Positions 1-11,407 of a stretch of DNA of 64,000 nt are shown here, piece by piece. The stretch lies in the NCBI RefSeq assembly GCF_000226095.1, contig NC_016475.1:3782001-3846000 (forward strand), written 5' to 3'. Source of the DNA: Thermothelomyces thermophilus ATCC 42464 (taxonomy: Eukaryota > Ascomycota > Sordariomycetes > Sordariales > Chaetomiaceae). A model generated the notes under the pieces. It was not told where the DNA came from. It made no database searches and saw nothing but the letters and a program-made list of their open reading frames with translations. The number at the start of each line of letters is the position of its first letter. Position 1 is the stretch's first letter. Both the position numbers and the translations under genes were made by a program.

Positions 1-1099
1 TGCAAACGGACATTCATCGCCGGCGCAAGAGAGGGGAGTCATGACTGCGTTCATGCTGGTGATGACTTCGGGCTCGGAACCGGACGCAGAGCGGACACCG
101 TTGGGCTGCTATTCCTCTCTACGACTTACACGGGTTGACGGTCGAAGTGCGACGGGGCAAACAACAAACGATACGCCAATTATTCAAGAATCCCTCAATA
201 ACCCAAGGAGTTTTTTTTCTTTTTTTTTTTAAAAAAAATGATGCTAGAAACTGGGAGGTTCAAACAAGTATATACGGCTCGTGGCCTTTGGCGTGGGAAG
301 CTATCTGATGAGGCTTGGTCAGCTCTAGAGGAATGAGTAAGCATTGACGCAGTTCATTTTGGATCCCGCCTGACATCCCGATCCTATTTATCCAATATCG
401 CATCAACAACTGGGGAGCTAGCCGCACTCAGTTACAATGCCGGATTCATCGGATCAACCGGGTACAATATTACGAAAGACGGGAATGCTAACATAAGAGG
501 TGGCGGATTTCGGGCGTCGATCGTTCGACCGTCGGACCTTGTCCAAGGCGCGAAGAGCGAGCCAAACTACACGACAAAATCAATGGCGCTTGATGTACTC
601 GTTACTTGCCGAGCCTGTCCTGAAGAAGACGGACAGAAATAAACCCCGAAAGGGCTCAAACGTTATCCTTTGTGCTTGCTTTCACAAGGGCAGAATGGAG
701 GGAGGAAGAGGGTTAGGGTTGAATATGTCTGATGTTTGCCCCATTACTCGGCAGGGTCAGTCTCACCACCATCACCTTTCAAGGGTTCAAAATGTGGTCT
801 ATGGACCTCAGGGATAATCTATCCCGGAATTACCGGGGTAGGCTGCTCACGCGAGCTCGACCATCTTGATGCGATGGTTCATACTCTGCACTGGGCAACC
901 AGTGTCGCCCAACCTCCGCACCTGCGAATGAACCGCTGTCAACAGGACAATCAACAGACCATCCAGGAGCACTGGTAAGACATCCTGCGAATGTTCTCGC
1001 AGACTTAGCAGGCGCCCACTTGCGGGGCCGTTGTTCATCTTCATCAAGACATCAGTCCGGTGGTATCATTTTCATTTCATTTCATTCCATCTCAACAAT
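1..1099. other. Gene-poor left edge
   Basis: I see no supported gene in this stretch. It holds short open frames without recognisable domains, a poly-T/poly-A patch near 211-238 and a two-unit TTAGGG-like patch at 709-720. Its right end is the 3' flank of the tyrosyl-tRNA synthetase gene that ends at 1100. Confidence 0.5.
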
Positions 1100-2405
1100 T
1101 CAGTTCGGAGCCTCCTCGCCTGACCGGACAGGTAGTTCCTTCTCCTTGGCCTCGGCCTGAGCCTGATCCTTTCCAGCTCCTGGGTAGCGCGTCCCCTTAT
1201 TCTTGACCTTCTTCTCCTTCTTTGGGGGTGGTGGGTAGGCTTTCTCAGCGATCTCCTGCCACTCCTTCGAGGCCTGGAATGCCTCTTGGATGGGGGCGAG
1301 GAGCGAGTTGAGGTCTTTGGTAATGGCCGGTTTGAGAAGTTGTGGTGTCAACTGGCATGTATGTGAGCTCCCGATATTCTTCAACATGAGCCTACTAGGA
1401 TGAACTTACCACATCGTTCTTGTAATCCTCGCGAAGCTTCTCGATGTCAGTATACACGAGCGGTTCTAACCCGTCCCGCTCGCGCTCGATGCGGAACTCC
1501 CCGTTGCCACGCAGGCGCGCAGCAGGCAACAGGACGAATTCGATAAAGGCTATCAGGCCGTTGTCCTCGACAACTTGTGGCGCAGCGTGCGCCTTCTTGA
1601 TCTTCTTCGCAACCGTTTCCGGGGGGTCGAGCAGGTCGATCTTGCTGTCCGGGTCACTCGAGCTCATCTTGCCGCCGTGCAACCCGGGAACCATGGGGTT
1701 CAGCAAGTGGGCACGCTCCCTGTAGCCCAGCTTCGGCAGCCACTCCTTGGCCGCGGTGAAGAGCTTCCGCTGGTCCATCCCGCCAAACTGCGCGTCGCAG
1801 TCCAGGTACTGCTCGTCCAGCACCTGCAGGATGGGGTAGAGCAGGCCGCTCAGGGGCGCGTTGTCCGTCTGCTTGACCACTTCGGCGCCGGCCTTCTTCG
1901 CATCGTGCTCCGAGATGATCGACGCCATCTTGTACACGTCCATGACGTACTCGGGGCTCTTCTGGTACGAGCTGCCGAGCACTACCCGCAGCTTCTCGGT
2001 AGACACGCCGACGGCCTTGAGCATCGCGGTGATGATGTGCCGGTAGAACTCGGCGCGGTGCATCACCAGCTCCAGCGGGGCCTTGAGATTGTCGAGGAAG
2101 CCGTGAATGTCGGCGAGGAGAATGGTCACATCGCAGCCGGCGGCGAGGAACTGAGCGATCTTGATGGCGGGGACGAAGTAACCGCAGTGCGGTCGGCCTG
2201 TTGTTGCGGTGCCTGGGAGGGAATGGCTGTCAGTGTTGGCCACTCGCATTTCACCGTCTCTAAACCGAGAATTGCTGAACCTACCCCAGTAGATCTTGGG
2301 GTGCTGCCCCTCGTCGAGGATCTTCTTGATGATCTCCTCGTTCAGAACCTCGGCGAGGTTCTCCTTGATGAGGGACAATCGCTTATCTGAATCCGCGGCC
2401 GCCAT
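1100..2405 (-). CDS. TYS1: Tyrosyl-tRNA synthetase, cytoplasmic
   Basis: This enzyme charges tRNA-Tyr with tyrosine in the cytosol. Exons are 2285-2405, 1410-2212 and 1100-1351. The introns are 72 bases (2213-2284) and 58 bases (1352-1409), both GT-AG. The spliced product is 391 residues, close to the yeast protein (about 394). Class I signatures are visible: the HIGH-type motif reads HCGY in TGRPHCGYFVP, and the KMSKS-type loop reads KMSSS in GGKMSSSDP. The tyrosine-site region (YILQVLDEQYLDCDAQFGG-type) is intact. The tail is rich in Pro and Lys, as in fungal cytosolic enzymes. The start is the ATG at 2405, which gives MAAADSDKRL. The first intron is in frame and lacks stops, so unspliced RNA would still read through. 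Assignment is firm. Confidence 0.95.
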
Positions 2406-3130
2406 TGTGTCCTGCCGTGCTGCAGAGTGTGAACGTGTCGAAGTGTTATACCCCGTCGCTGCCAACCTGGTCCGGGTAAAAAAGAGGTGGCCCAAACCGT
2501 TGACTCAAAACCGATGGTGGGGCAGCGCCGCTCTCGGTCGCGGGAGGTGGCGGGGTTATTGAAGAAAATCATACTGCCGCCAGTTACCGCCTCCATCAGC
2601 GACCCGCCGTGCACTCTGACGACTACCTTCCTGAGGAAACCATTTGAGATACCTCATAGGTATCTACAAGCATATTTAAAGTGGTATTGTACTTCGAGGT
2701 ACCTAGCAACTCTACAGTACAATCCTGGTCAACCGGGACCCCTGGTGCTCGCCGTGTTCAGACGGTCCCCTTTTACCACTTGAGTCCCTGCAAGGACTCC
2801 GTGTTGCCTTAACCGTCGCATTAGAAGTGAGTGTTTTAGGCAGTGTGAGAGCCGAGTGGAAAGAGATACGGTGAGGTCGCCACCCAAGTGAGACAGACCA
2901 CTTGATGAAAGGCGCGTTCGGCCTCATAATCATCTAGCGATTGGAGGCTGGATATAAAAGGATGTAAAACTGAATTGGGACGCTAGCGTCTCAGCTACCT
3001 GACCGCGTGAAGAAAACCAGCATCCTTGAACACACCGTCGGGTTGCGCGAAACAGAACCTCCCCCCTGCCCCGTCAACTTTTCCCTGGAACCAACCATGC
3101 CGCCAATTTCACCAACCGTTCTTACACCGC
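2406..3130. other. Intergenic region upstream of TYS1
   Basis: This 0.7 kb lies between the TYS1 start (minus) and the fimbrin stop (minus). It must hold the TYS1 promoter and the fimbrin 3' end. Short open frames here have no recognisable domain, and no clear TATA box was seen. Confidence 0.5.
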
Positions 3131-5339
3131 TTACTGCATCTTCTCGTATGTCGCCATCAACGATCCTGTCCCAGGGAGTTAGCTATTGTTTGGTTATCAG
3201 AACCTGAAGTGCTCGCGACTCACCAATAAACGTCGTCACCAGCCGGGCGCGGACTTGGCAGATATCCTCGGGCACGAGCCAAATGGTGGCTCCCATCTTT
3301 CTCGCAATGCTAATGCTAAGCTTGGCATTCAGGTAGGCCTCTTCGTCGGTGCGGCCCTCCGTCACCAGGTCGTAGTCGACATAGCTGCTCTTCATGCCGT
3401 TCAGCACATCCAACAGGAAGACGCCGGTGCCGATGACCGGGTCCTTGAACGAGCGGATGCTCGAGTTGCGACCGCCCCGGCGGCTCATGTCGTTGGCCCA
3501 CCTGACCATCTCGGCATCGGTGATCTCCCGCTTGCCGAGGCGCTGTGCCAGGCCCTGGAGCGTCAGCGTGATGTCCTTGCGCATCAGCTGCCAGACGAGG
3601 CCAAGCGTCAGCTTGCGCTGCCCGTCCGTGATGTCGGCGCCCTGGATGCCCACGAGCGAGAATCCGTTCTGCTTGCCGAGCTCGATGGCGTAGTTGGTAT
3701 TTTCGACCATCTTGAACCGCGACATCTCGCCGCCGTTCGCCGGCCGCTTGTTGACGCATCGCCAGTTGACCGAGCCCTTGATAACCTTGTCGTAGGCCTG
3801 CATCAGGATGGTACCGTCGCAGAGGTCGTCGAAGAAGGACTGGACCGCTGGCTGCACATCCAAGCTGTTGAGCCAGAGAGTGAACACACGGGCCTCGCGC
3901 TCGCCTTCTGCGTCGAAGTCCTCCACCTCGATCTTGTCTTCCTCGGTGATGGGTTCGAGTGCAGGATGAGTATTGAAGAGGTTGGCGACGAAAGCAAGGT
4001 TGAGCTTGGGGTTACCCGCAACAAGAGACGAGGGGGTCAAGAACTTTCGGCATCCTAGCCTGTCGGCATTTTGGAGCACCTCTTCCGCCCGCTGGAGCAG
4101 GTCGCGAGTCTGCAGAGGGGCACGGGTGCACCCGTACTCGTGGCCGATTTGTGCCAAGAGGACGGTGTAGTTCTCGCCATCCTTGACGTCGTTTGAGAAG
4201 TTCTGCACTCTCTTCGGCCAATTGGCAGCCTTGAGGTGGTAGTTGAACCACCGCAGGAGGATCTGCTCTGGCGGCAGGCGCAGGAACTGCTCCAGAGTTT
4301 CGTCCTCCTCCAGCAGCCTGTACAGCTCGGGGTGTAGCTTGATATCGATCTTGCCTAGGAGACCACGGCGGATGATTTGCCAGATCAGGCCAAGAATGAG
4401 GTGTTCCCGGACTTCGATAATATCACCACTGCCAATGTTCACCACCGAACAGCCAATACCCTTCGCTGACTCGATGACGATGTTGTTGTTTTCCGTCATC
4501 TGGAAAGCATTGAGCGTCTTGCTCTTCTTCCCGGGCACATTCAGCACACGCTCGTCAATCGTGTCGGGAACGCTGTCGTTGATAAGCTTGGCCAACACCA
4601 GGCCGTCCTTGCATTCGTCGAACATCTCGAAAGTATCGGTGGGGAACGGCAACCGGTGACCAATATCGGGGTCGCCGGCGAGGACAGCGTTGATGTGGCG
4701 GGTGAACTCGGTGCGCTCATCCTCATTGATGGTGTGGGTAATGTTCGCGTTCGAACCTTGCACAAAGATCTTGCCGCTGCCGCCGCCGCCGATGCTGCCT
4801 TTGGAAGCGTGTCCTCCGCCGCTCCGCTGCGAGATGACGGCGGCTGGTGACGAAACAGCGGCAGCGGAGCCCCCCTGGGGGCCCGCGGAAGACTCGCGAA
4901 GCTTAGCAATGAGCTGAGAGAGAAAATTAGCTTGCTTAGTCTTAAAACAATCAGGGTTGCGAGCGCAGCGATAGGCGTAAAAGGGAACCCGTGGAGCTCA
5001 GGGGAATGGTGCCAATCCAGACATACCCCGATGTAATCTTCTAGTTCTACTCGCCGGGAGGAGTCGAGCTCAACCTCCTTCAGCGCCTGGCGAACCACAT
5101 CGTAAGGCTTGCGCTCGCTTGCTTGCGTGGCCTTGATGGCAGTGGCCTCGTCAATGTATCCTTTGTCGTCGACATCGAGCTTGCGAAAGGCGTCGGCGAG
5201 GGAGAAGATGTCATTCTGCTGGAATTGAGGAAACTTCCTGTCGGGAAGAGTCAACATAAATTGCCCGAAAGATATGCAACGTGGTCGTTAGTGCTAGCGC
5301 CTGTTGTTAACCTCACCTCTGGAGCTTGAGAACGTTCAT
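3131..5339 (-). CDS. SAC6: Fimbrin (plastin), actin-bundling protein
   Basis: Fimbrin crosslinks actin filaments in endocytic patches, tip collars and the contractile ring. Four exons are seen: 5317-5339, 5027-5237, 3224-4913 and 3131-3165, with introns of 79, 113 and 58 bases. Together they encode 652 residues, the usual fungal length. The tiny first exon encodes MNVLKLQR, which matches the fimbrin N-terminus. An EF-hand-like segment follows (KLDVDDKGYIDEATA, about residues 25-75), then a Gly/Ser-rich linker with GGGGSGKIFVQG. Four calponin-homology domains in two tandem pairs fill the rest. Typical CH phrases such as GLVLAKLINDSVPDTID, NYAIELGKQNGFSLVGI and LTLGLVWQLMRKDI are present. The last exon gives the C-terminus SLMATYEKMQ. 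It is divergently transcribed from the RING gene to its right. Assignment is firm. Confidence 0.95.
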
Positions 5340-6080
5340 GACGGCGCGATTTCGGAGAGCTGTTGCGCGGGGATTCTGACAATGCTAGAAAATATCAGCC
5401 CTTGAGGCAGCTTTAAAAAAGCTGGATGTCTCGCTGCAGTTGAAACTGAGCTGCGACGCGAAGCAATATAAGAGAATCGAGTCAACTGGGAAAGGGAGAC
5501 GTAATCTCACAGTTTTGTCTGTCAAGGAAGCCTGCTGTGCTAGGATCGAGTTGGCTACGCGGGGGTCTGGAGGGGCTCCCTCTCCCCAGGGGTCTGATGT
5601 AATTCGACCAGGTTTAAGACCAAGCCACAAAGGGGATTGCGTAACGGCCCAATCAGCCTCCAGGCAGCGGCTCAAAAATTCGGGAGCGGCGGCTGCTGTT
5701 AAGCCGAAACTCAGCCGTGGCTTTAGTGTAACCTGGATGTGCAAGACAAGCGCACGGCATCTTGCATTGCTGTACCCCGCTAATGATCGCCAGGCAGTAA
5801 AAATTGAATTTGAGCTGCATATTTCTTGGCATCTTGCGTATAGCTTCACTGTGCCAAACTTGTAAATCGGTGCCTACCTTAAGCGAAATAAATATTTTCC
5901 CACATTTATGAAGCTTTTTTTTTGGTCCTGAGTGATAAGCAAGCTCACAAGGTTAGCAGATCACATTGCGATTCGTAAGAATCTGACCCCTGGACTAACA
6001 TAAGTCACAACAATCCAAAGTCTTCGTCTTCAATCCCACCATAGAGGGTGACGAGAAAGAAGATTACGCAAGAATTCACA
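5340..6080. promoter_or_regulatory. Divergent promoter region, fimbrin / RING gene
   Basis: About 740 bases separate two divergent start codons, so both promoters must lie here. Open frames in it have no recognisable domain. An A/T-rich patch with poly-T lies at 5885-5930. No specific operator could be assigned. Confidence 0.45.
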
Positions 6081-6863
6081 ATGACCGAAACCTGCAAGGC
6101 GTGCCACGATCCACTCATAATATCTCTGGACCCGGAAGACTTGGACAATGGCGAGAATCAGCCGCAAACCGTCCCTGATGACCTTCTCCTGCCGTGCGGC
6201 TGCCATTTCCACTGGCAATGCCTTCTCGACGAGTCATCCACAATAGTTAGCACCCTCTCCTGCCCCTCTTGCAACACCTACCTATCCTCCAACGCCGCCG
6301 GCGCCTCCTCCTCCTCGTCCTCCTCGGCTCCGGCCCCGGCGGATCCCGTCATCCTGACCCACTACACCAACGAGGGCGGCGTCGACCCCTCCCTCGACAT
6401 CTACCCCTCCCTAGCCGAAGAGGCCTACCTGACCGCCCACCCGGAAGCCCGTCCCGCGCGGGCCTTCCACACGCTCGTGTCCGAAGGCGAGGTGCAGGGC
6501 ATGGTGGAGCTGCTCGCGGACGTGGACGGGAACGAGGAGGCGCCGCTCTCGGCCGCCCAGCTGCTCGCCTGGCGAGATCCGCTCAACGGCGGGCGGAGCG
6601 CGCTGCACGTGGCTTTGGAGGCGCGGCAGGAGGAGGCGGTCTGGTTGCTTCTCTGGCTGGGGAGCAGGGCGAGGAGAGAGGACTTCCCCGAGGCAGTAGT
6701 CCAAGTTGCGGCCGCGAACGGGTTACCGAGGCGACTGGAGGGGGTGGAGGATGGGGAGGATGTGAGGTTTGTGAAGGATGAGAGGGGAAGGACAGCGGGA
6801 GATGTTTGCTTGGAACTCGGGGAGCCCTGGACGAAGTTGGTTGAGGGAGGCTTGTTCAGTTAA
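6081..6863 (+). CDS. RING-type zinc finger protein with ankyrin-like segment
   Basis: This is a single-exon gene of 260 residues starting at the ATG at 6081; an in-frame ATG lies 33 bases upstream. Residues 5-64 form a RING-like zinc ligand series: C5, C8, C39 or C41, H42, H44, C47, C61 and C64, in a context such as LPCGCHFHWQC and CPSCNTYL. A Ser/Ala-rich linker follows. Around residues 180-210 the phrase GGRSALHVALEARQEEAVWLLLWLGS looks like one ankyrin helix pair. This suggests an E3 ubiquitin ligase-like adaptor, but the substrate is unknown. The linker and C-terminal half are GC-rich with low-complexity Ser and Glu tracts. It is divergent from fimbrin and convergent with the DDHD phospholipase gene. 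The RING call is good, the ankyrin call weaker. Confidence 0.8.
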   Translation: MTETCKACHDPLIISLDPEDLDNGENQPQTVPDDLLLPCGCHFHWQCLLDESSTIVSTLSCPSCNTYLSSNAAGASSSSSSSAPAPADPVILTHYTNEGGVDPSLDIYPSLAEEAYLTAHPEARPARAFHTLVSEGEVQGMVELLADVDGNEEAPLSAAQLLAWRDPLNGGRSALHVALEARQEEAVWLLLWLGSRARREDFPEAVVQVAAANGLPRRLEGVEDGEDVRFVKDERGRTAGDVCLELGEPWTKLVEGGLFS

Positions 6864-7180
6864 ACAACAAAAGTACCTAGCCAGCGGCAGCGACGCCGGC
6901 TGATGAGTGGTGGCGAGGGGTAACGGTTGTTGAGAAGTACCAAAAGAAAGGAAGTAAATGCATCCAAGGTAAAATTTGCTCTAGATCACGGTTGAGAGAA
7001 CGAGACTTATTTTTTTTTTTAAAAAAAAATTCAGCAAATAAAGGAAAAAACAACACCGTCTCGGAAAGTATCTACGGCCTTCTAGTAATCCAATTTACGC
7101 CTTGCCGTCTTAAAACGCCATAGATGCCTCTTCGCCTCGTCCTGGTCCTAAACGCTCCTTACAGCCAGCCACCAGTGAGT
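6864..7180. other. Convergent 3' flanks
   Basis: This short gap between two convergent genes holds a T10-A9 patch near 7012-7030 and presumably both polyadenylation regions. No gene is seen. Confidence 0.5.
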
Positions 7181-10100
7181 TCACTTCTTTGGCGTCTGCC
7201 CCTTGCCTGCCAACATTTGCGACAGCATAAAATGACTAACATCCTCGTCTGCCCAATAGCTTACATGCGAGGCAATGGTATTGATTGGGTTGAAGTCGAG
7301 TACGCTCCTGGCTGAAGTTAGCAAGCCTCCACGCGCGGAAACAGGAGGAAACAACCCGTCAAACTTACTCCTGGATGCAATAGTCCACCCTCCCGTTTCG
7401 ATTCAGTGCCCTAACCTTTGCCTCCTCTCTCTTCAACTTCTGTGCCTTACGCTCCTCCTCCAGCCATTTCTCCCGGCTCAGCGTCGCAGCGGCCGCATTT
7501 TCCTGTCCTTTCCCAGATGCAGAATCTTGCTTGCCGTCTTTGCTCGCTAGGTTAGCCCGGCTCTTTTGAAACCTACTGAACAGCGTCTCCAGCTCATCGT
7601 CAATCAGCGTGCCTGCCCCATCACCACTAGCTGCACCATTAGCCAGCTGCCGCATGCGCTCCGCCGTCTTTTCACTGCGCTCCGCGTCCGTGAGCGCTCT
7701 GCTGTTCGGGATGACGCCCGCCGATATGTTGGTCCCAGCACCGGGGCTTTGGGGGTGCTGTTGCTGCTGTGAAGCGGTGATCTTTGCCACGTCTTCATTG
7801 GTTAGTCCCAGGCTGCGGTTCAGGAGGTTACTGGCGATGCCCGCGCTGAGACTATTCCACAAGCCGGAGACGCTTTGGCCTACTTTGGCCCCAATACCGG
7901 TCAGGCTCTGCGGGGCGACAGAATTGAAGATACTCTTCTTGGTGTACGGTAGGTTTTGGGGTCTGAGGGTTGTCATGATGGGCGAGATGAGGGGCTCGAG
8001 GCGGTACGATATGGGATCCGAGGGATGAAAGATGTTGAACAGCTGACCGACTTTGGGCGAGGAGACGTTGAAAGGGAGGCCGGTAATGGGCGAAACTTGC
8101 TGATTGGGGTAGGGCTGCGAAGGTGGATCCAGGAAAGGGTCATCCATGTAGTCTGGATTCAGAGGGCTTTCGGATGGGAGAGCATTGGGGAGGTTTCGGG
8201 CAGAGATCGTGCGGCCTTTGAGCATTTGGAACAGCCCAATGGGAGAACCAAGACAGTAGAAGTCCTCCACATCAAAGTCGAAAGCTAACTCTTTCTGTTC
8301 CTTGGACTCGTAACGGTCCGGAGAAGCGGGCCAGATTCGAAGAGGATTCCTGGGTGACTCTGTGACCCGGGCTCTTTCCTTTTGCCGGCAGAGAATGTCG
8401 AACATGATTGCAGAGCCCAGCGAGTGTCCGACAATGTGGACTTTGCCGTTAAAGTCAGGGTTGCGTTGCTTGAAGAGTCGGTAGATACGGTTCGACTCGC
8501 GGAGTACAATTTCGGCGATTTGTTCCCGGTAGGCGCTTTGATAGAGGAGGACATCTAGGGCAAGATCGGATATGAGCGATCTCGCGAACGCCACTCCTTC
8601 AATCGTAATGTCTTCCAAAGAGGGGTCTAAGGCTAGGTTAGCTGCTGGTTGAGTGAGGTGTGTTAATTCGGCTTGTACTCACAGTCGTCCTCCTCGTTGA
8701 TCACTTCACCAAGGTCACGTTCGCCCCGTTTAGGCTTGCGCTTGGGAAAATCGAGGAGATGGCGCCAGATGACAGGTAACACTTGCACACGCGAGTTTCC
8801 AAGCCCGGGCTCATCGATCTCCGAGTTTAATGCTCGCAGATCCGCGGAAGCCGAGTAGACCGACTTCATCGTCTTCCTGAGCGTATTGACATCGTGCACG
8901 AAGTGGATACTCTCCATCCTGTCATCGTCAGTTAGTCCCATACGAGTCATCTCGGTGGGATGATGGTGATGAACAGCATACCTGCGCGAGAGAAGTTGCC
9001 CAATGCCGTGAGTAACAAGCACTAAGTGCTCAATCTTCCGACCTTGGTTGTCGTCGACTCTTGTGTTGTAGTCGTCGGAGATCTCCTTCTCCTCACGCTC
9101 GCGGATGGCCTCCTCCTCTGCTTCCGGGTCATCGGGCCTCTCGATTAAGTTTGAGAGTTGCCGCGTTAACCGATTTCGGGTGCTTTCAAGGTCGTCATGA
9201 ACATCCTCCTTCGTGCCATCCCCTCTGGTAGGCGGGGGTTCGGATCGTCTTTTGAATGCACCCGACAATTTACCGTCGCGCTCTTTCGATGTCGATCTGC
9301 TGCCTTCTGGGGTAGATGGGCGTTTTTCTTCTTTGGACTTCTTCGGCTCGGTATACCCTCGGACCAGCTTCACACCGCTCATGTAGCCTCCGCCAGCGAA
9401 CCTTTCGTAGACCGTTGAAGTCACCCATGATAATACGCCGTCGGACGATAGCCATGCCGTGTTTGAGTCCTGATATGTCACCACGCTGTTCATGTAATTT
9501 CCAAAGAGGCGGTAAGTTTGCGGCTGATGCTGCGGCGCAGGCGGCTCTTTCTTCGAAGCATCACCCTGGGTCTCAGAGGCTGCATTTAGACTCCCGGCCG
9601 AAGCCTTCTGCGGATTTGTCTTAGACGCTGAGTTGCTACGCGACCTCAGCGGATATTGCCAAGGTTTAATTTTGAGGTAGCCCTCCTCCAGTTGAGCGGC
9701 CAGGTTCTCCTCACAAGGGCGGAGGGCAGACCCCTCTTGGTAAAACCAACTACCGCGGCGAACATCATACACCGGCCCCTCCCAATAGACAGGAGTGAGT
9801 TCTCTGTTCTCAAGGTGGACGTCGAACAGAAAATCTTCGTTCACGGGGACGGTGGTGGCAGAAGCTGAGGAATCTCCACTTTGCGTCCCTTCTGTGGAAA
9901 TCGCGCGAGGTCGTTGTGTCACAGCACCCGAGCTGCCATTCCCCTTGCTTTTCTCTCTCTCCTCTTCCAACTCCTGGAGCTTGCCCTGGTATGCAGCCTC
10001 TATTGCTCGGGAGTCTTCGATCGAAAACGGAACAAACTTCTTGGGCGGAGTAGGCTTTGTCTCCCCGCTAGTTTTGGATAACATAAACTTGGGCTTGCGC

Positions 10101-10406
10101 TTTGGAATCTGATGGCATTGCGAGTAAGCACCGTGTCTGGGGGGGCTGTGTGTCTTAAGAAGTACTCACATCGACAGCGTGAAACCATCTCACTTTCAAG
10201 GGCGGACAGTCCGGCGGGTATCGCCCAATACTCTGACCATAAAAGGGGTTGGTGACATGATCAGTCGAGTTCGACGTGGATACCGCCGGCTGGGGATCTT
10301 TCGGAGTTGGTGCCGCACTCCGGCTGCCAGCCCAGGGGTTGATTGAATCCACAGCCGAGGCGAGATAGGACTTTTCTGCCTTCTTTTCGGCAGATCCAGG
10401 CGCCAT
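7181..10406 (-). CDS. DDL1: DDHD-domain phospholipase A1-like protein
   Basis: This is related to yeast Ddl1 and the mammalian PA-PLA1/DDHD phospholipases, which hydrolyse phosphatidic acid and other phospholipids. Five exons: 10170-10406, 8982-10108, 8683-8918, 7369-8632 and 7181-7307; introns of 61, 63, 50 and 61 bases. They encode 996 residues with the frame kept throughout. Family marks include the N-terminal LKVRWFHAVD and TPVYWEGPVYDVRRGSWFY segments, a THGIGQ loop, the lipase nucleophile elbow VGHSLGS (Ser about residue 604), and the split DDHD region: EDFYCLGSPIGLF, FHPSDPISYRLEP, then NGRVDYCIQE, and SYWADEDVSHFML near the end. The 63-base intron is in frame and lacks stops. The ATG at 10406 is the only good start; an open extension upstream looks like a mitochondrial leader but begins without ATG. 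Symbol is by family similarity. Confidence 0.88.
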
Positions 10407-11407
10407 GGCGCCGGTATGGCCAAGCGGCCACTTAAAGGGAGCTCTCGCGGTATTGTTCGCCTGCCAAAGTTGACGACAGTTCCTGTGAAGACGATGCCGC
10501 CACAACCGGGAATGGGAGCAAGTTCGGGATAAAATTAGTGGCGCCAATGCTGTAGGATGTCGTCGATCGTTGGAGACCTGGTAGGAAGAATCACAGACAG
10601 GGAACGGCTGATTTACTGAGCGGCACAGAACCTCGCCGTTGGAAGCGGCGTGATGCGGAAGCGGGTGGCGCTGCTTGCGCGGGGAGTCGATCTAAGACGA
10701 AAGCATTTAATTTAAAACATCAAAAGTACAAGAGATGGACTGACGGAGGTCGAAATCAAAAGGTTCTCGCACAAGTTCTGACTGGCCAACAATGTCTTAA
10801 GAGTGAGGCGCAGAAAGCTCACATTGGTCCAAAGTTGTGGTCTTGGTTTGGGTCGGTTCCGAAGCTGCGAGCTTAGGAAGCACGCTTCATATCCCAGCAA
10901 ACGATGACGGGAGTTGGAGCGAGGGAGCGGTTCCTGATTGGCCCGAGTTTGGGAGTGGGACCGTTTCCGGCAGGCAGAACCGTGGGGTAACTGCAGTGAT
11001 GAGCTTGCGGGCGTCAACCCATGAGCGTTGTCCGACGCTAAGGAGGAACAAGGGTCCATGCCACTTTGGTGGGGCACGACTTCAGTTGGAGTCATTTCTG
11101 GCCGCCCCGCCGCCGCTGCCAAAAATTGTTCGCGAGTTTGTCGGCAACATCGAGACACGACAGACATCGTGGCATTGGTTCCGGTAGTATCGGACACTTG
11201 TGCCGTCTGACGAGAGCAGGTGCTTGTTTTCAGCGGCCTGCCGACTTGCTCGAATTTTAGTGCGTTCCCCGGCGATCAACCTCCATTGCACGACCAGCAC
11301 TGCCCGCTATGAGCAGGTAGCACAGCGCAGCGACGTCGAGCGCAAACTGGATTTTGCCCTTCCATTGCCCGAATAACGCTTCTCCTGGTTGCTCTTGACG
11401 AAAAGAC
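10407..11407. promoter_or_regulatory. Divergent promoter region, DDL1 / RPC1
   Basis: About 1 kb lies between divergent start codons of the DDHD gene and the Pol III subunit gene. No ORF here has recognisable domains, and no specific regulatory site could be assigned. Confidence 0.45.

Noticed and set aside
709-720. Telomere-like TTAGGG sequence
   Set aside because: There are fewer than two units, which is within chance expectation; not an interstitial telomere.
2403-2495. Open N-terminal extension of tyrosyl-tRNA synthetase resembling a mitochondrial leader
   Set aside because: The extended frame begins with TTG, not ATG. The ATG at 2405 gives the normal cytosolic N-terminus and length.
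5385-5865. Overlapping 140-150 codon frames on both strands
   Set aside because: There is no domain and no sensible composition; they lie in the divergent promoter of fimbrin and the RING gene.
10407-10547. Mitochondrial-leader-like extension of the DDHD phospholipase
   Set aside because: The extension starts at a TTG codon and no upstream ATG exon was found. Yeast Ddl1 is mitochondrial, so a hidden upstream exon is possible but unsupported.
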